Below are positions 61,590 through 64,000 of a stretch of 64,000 nt of DNA, piece by piece. The position numbers and the translations under genes are program-made. The notes under the pieces are model-generated. The model saw only the letters and a program-made list of their open reading frames with translations. It was not told the DNA's origin and did no database searches. Each line of letters starts with the position of its first letter. Position 1 is the stretch's first letter. The stretch is from Acridotheres tristis (lineage: Eukaryota; Chordata; Aves; Passeriformes; Sturnidae), in NCBI GenBank assembly GCA_037013685.1, contig CM072894.1, positions 5,458,841 through 5,522,840 on the forward strand. The letters are read 5' to 3'.

Positions 61590-62972
61590 AAAAATCAGGC
61601 TAAGATTTGTGTTCCCTGGAGATAATTCAGGTGCTTTAGAAGAATCTGTTTGCATTTCTCTCTGAGAATAGGTTGGTATTGCTGCTGCATGCAGTGACAG
61701 GGATTTTGGACAATATCAGTATGTCACAACTTGTGACATGAGTGCAGCTTCCCACACATCCTTCTCAGTTCCTCAGAATATTTCTTGGACAGCATCCTCT
61801 CAAAAGAGCTAGGCTTCTCCAACTCTGTATTAGGGAGTCTTTGTAAGTATTCCTATTCTTCATCGTGGTGCATTTAAAAGAAGGGGTTTGTTCCATTTTT
61901 AAGGCACAATTAACAGGAATAATAATATTCCAACCCTTAATTTCTTTTGTGCGAGTCTCTGGTTGCACTTGACTTTTTGCTCCAGTCTGGTGCTGATTCA
62001 GTTGAAAATAGTTTACTAGAAAGAGTTACATACACCAGTTGTGAGGGAAAAAGGAAGCAAATTCTGCTTGATGGTAAAAATATTAGAGTGCATCTCTGTC
62101 TGAAGGGTCACTTTTGGAGCTCCCTGTTTTGGGTGTACCTTATGGGTACATCACAATATCTGGTGTAGAGGAGGGAAGGCGGACACTGTGGTTGGAAATG
62201 CTCAGAACCAGTACTCAGGTGCTGTGTGCTTGCCCCAGAATTACTCTGCCTGCAGGAAAGCAGGAGCAACATCCCCCAGACAATGCACAGTCAGCTCTTT
62301 AATTTGGGTGTAACTTAAAGTTGTCTAAATAGAATCTATATTTATGCTTTAAACAGTGAGGAATATTAAAGGGAACTACTTGGGGCACTCTAAACTTTGT
62401 TGTAAAACTGCCAATTTAATTTTGTGTCTGACATATTACATTTTGAGTGTCTGGTGTGGTCTGTCAACAGACTAAATTCCATTCTAATGCAAATGGAAAT
62501 CAAATGGAACTAGCCAAACACCAGAATGCTTTTGTCTTGTTTTCCTCTGACTCTCTTATACCTCATTCTGGGGATGACTCTTGCAGGCTTAATGGATTTG
62601 GTTGCAGGGAATGTTTGTGTTGTAAAATAAAACCTTTATTCATCCTCAGCTTGAAAACATCTCGCAGGCTCAAAATCATTAGTACAGATAAATCCAAATC
62701 ACACCTGTGAGATGTTCTCTGTGCTCTGCAGCCCCTTTAGTGCTCTCCAGATGAAAGAATTCGATTCAAAAAGAGAAGCAAGGAGAAGGGATCTATACTA
62801 CAGAGACGTGTTCTGGAGTGGTGCTGCAGTTGTCCAGACCAAATGTGTGAGAGCATCTTTGATCTTGGAAAGATGCATCTCACGTAGGCTGTGTTTAACA
62901 GAGTTTGGTGACCTTGTGCTGGGACAGGCTGGGTCACTGCATGCAGTGATGCTCTTGCTCTGCTTCTTTCTC

Positions 62973-62993
62973 AGAAAGAAAGAAAAAAAAAAG
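62973..62993. repeat. (GAAA)n / poly-A simple repeat
   Basis: GAAA units running into ten A. Short low-complexity tract. Confidence 0.75.
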
Positions 62994-64000
62994 TAAGACT
63001 TTATTAACAGACACTGAAAATGTAGAAAAATACTCAGTAGAAAAATACGAGCTATTTGCAAAAGGATTACATAAAATTACTTGTTATGACTTTACAAGTT
63101 GTTTATATCTTCTTACTTGTTTCAACCATATAAACCTGTGGCAGAAACAGCTGTGTCCAGTGCTCTGACATTGCCCAGTCTAAATGTTAACCTGAGCTCC
63201 AAGGCCCTAAAACAGCAAAAATTGAGACTAAAATTATGTCTGTTTTTTTTCTCTGAATTCACAGTGATGTCAGACACTGGTTTTATGTGTAAAAAATATT
63301 TAGCAGCAGAACAATATGGTTTGGACTCCCAGGAAAAATTTTCTTAAGGATCCTGCAGAAAATCTATGAAATCCAGTATTTATATATATGTAAAAATAAA
63401 TTATTTTTGTGAGTAATGCTAATCATATGCTAGTTATAGCAATAAATGTAAATTAATATTAAATAAATCAATAGAAATAAACAAAAATACATTCTAGTTA
63501 TAGCAGTAAAAACACTTGTGATGTGATGTGTAAAAGGTAATAAAATCCCCACCCAAAACCTGAACATGTGGGATTGTATGTGAGAGCATGCCTGCAAATG
63601 TACAACTCTCAGTGCTGAAGAAAAACATTTTAAATCTATTTTACACATGTAAATTTAGTCTGAAGACTATAATATATAAGCTGCCAAATGATGTGAAGAA
63701 TTGGCTGCTGTAGACACTGAAAACAAAGCGAAATGGATGTGCTGAAGTCTTAAGAATAGTAATAGCCACAAGAACAGAATGTGATAAATCCATAGGGATC
63801 AATGTTTCTGCTAAAAATGAGCTCAGCTCAGAATGCACTGTGGTGTCCTGAATCAGGCTTAATTTTTTATTGTTTTTAGGCAATCCCTCCTTGTTTACTA
63901 TGGTGGAATTAAGTGCACCGTGCATTGAAATTTCTTTGAATACCTCTAGACCAAAAAAGTTTAGGACAAATTAATGATGTGATATGTCTGTGGTAATGAA

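Larger units (their letters stand above)
60385..64000. other. AT-rich noncoding DNA, no gene recognised
   Basis: Open frames are at most 96 codons with no known motifs. An A-rich GAAA run lies at 62973-62993. The tail of the window (63300-64000) is strongly AT-rich. A candidate exon at 61488 is listed separately. Confidence 0.6.

Overview
This window reads as vertebrate nuclear DNA, most likely from a bird. The diagnostic evidence is at least four 3'-truncated CR1 retrotransposon tails that keep the avian-type 3' end (the run '...ggtcccttccaaccc...' leading into an 8-bp ATTCTGTG/ATTCTATG repeat), namely 6795-6876, 10318-10366, 30362-30843 and 59961-60242. A fifth, more diverged copy lies at 60291-60384 and a possible ancient remnant at 17501-17551. 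The rest is AT-rich, low-CpG single-copy sequence with many short homopolymers and no bacterial-style gene density. I infer a songbird-like genome from the LTR-like insertions, but I cannot prove the clade from sequence alone.

I found no gene that I can name. All open reading frames are short (169-178 codons at most outside simple repeats), many overlap each other antisense, and none shows a protein family I recognise. The window is best read as intergenic or deep-intronic DNA. A few places combine a good splice acceptor with a coding-like reading frame and are listed as low-confidence candidate exons: 6472-6537 (+), 27000-27392 (-), 56655-56795 (+), 59166-59190 (+) and 61488-61589 (+). The best is the minus-strand block at 27000-27392, which has a branch-point-like CTAAC, an acceptor, two successive coding-like frames and an AATAAA signal downstream.

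Layout: 1-10 kb is plain AT-rich sequence with poly-T tracts, a perfect 24-bp palindrome (4301-4324), one candidate exon and one CR1 tail. 10-30 kb is largely unannotatable single-copy DNA with an AGTACT-rich palindromic cluster (18021-18090) and the minus-strand candidate terminal exon. 30-47 kb holds the longest CR1 copy, an A/C-rich tract (37163-37262) and a pure (ATT)24 array (38728-38800). 47-48 kb holds a probable LTR with a TATA box between two diverged ~110-bp direct repeats. 53.6-54.8 kb holds a minus-strand solo LTR (TGTTGG...CCAACA ends) whose interior has grown into a 477-nt uninterrupted pyrimidine tract made of three successive pentanucleotide arrays; this is the most striking structure in the window. 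57-64 kb holds a TG/TA microsatellite, a two-copy 61-bp tandem repeat, two CR1 copies 50 bp apart and candidate exons.
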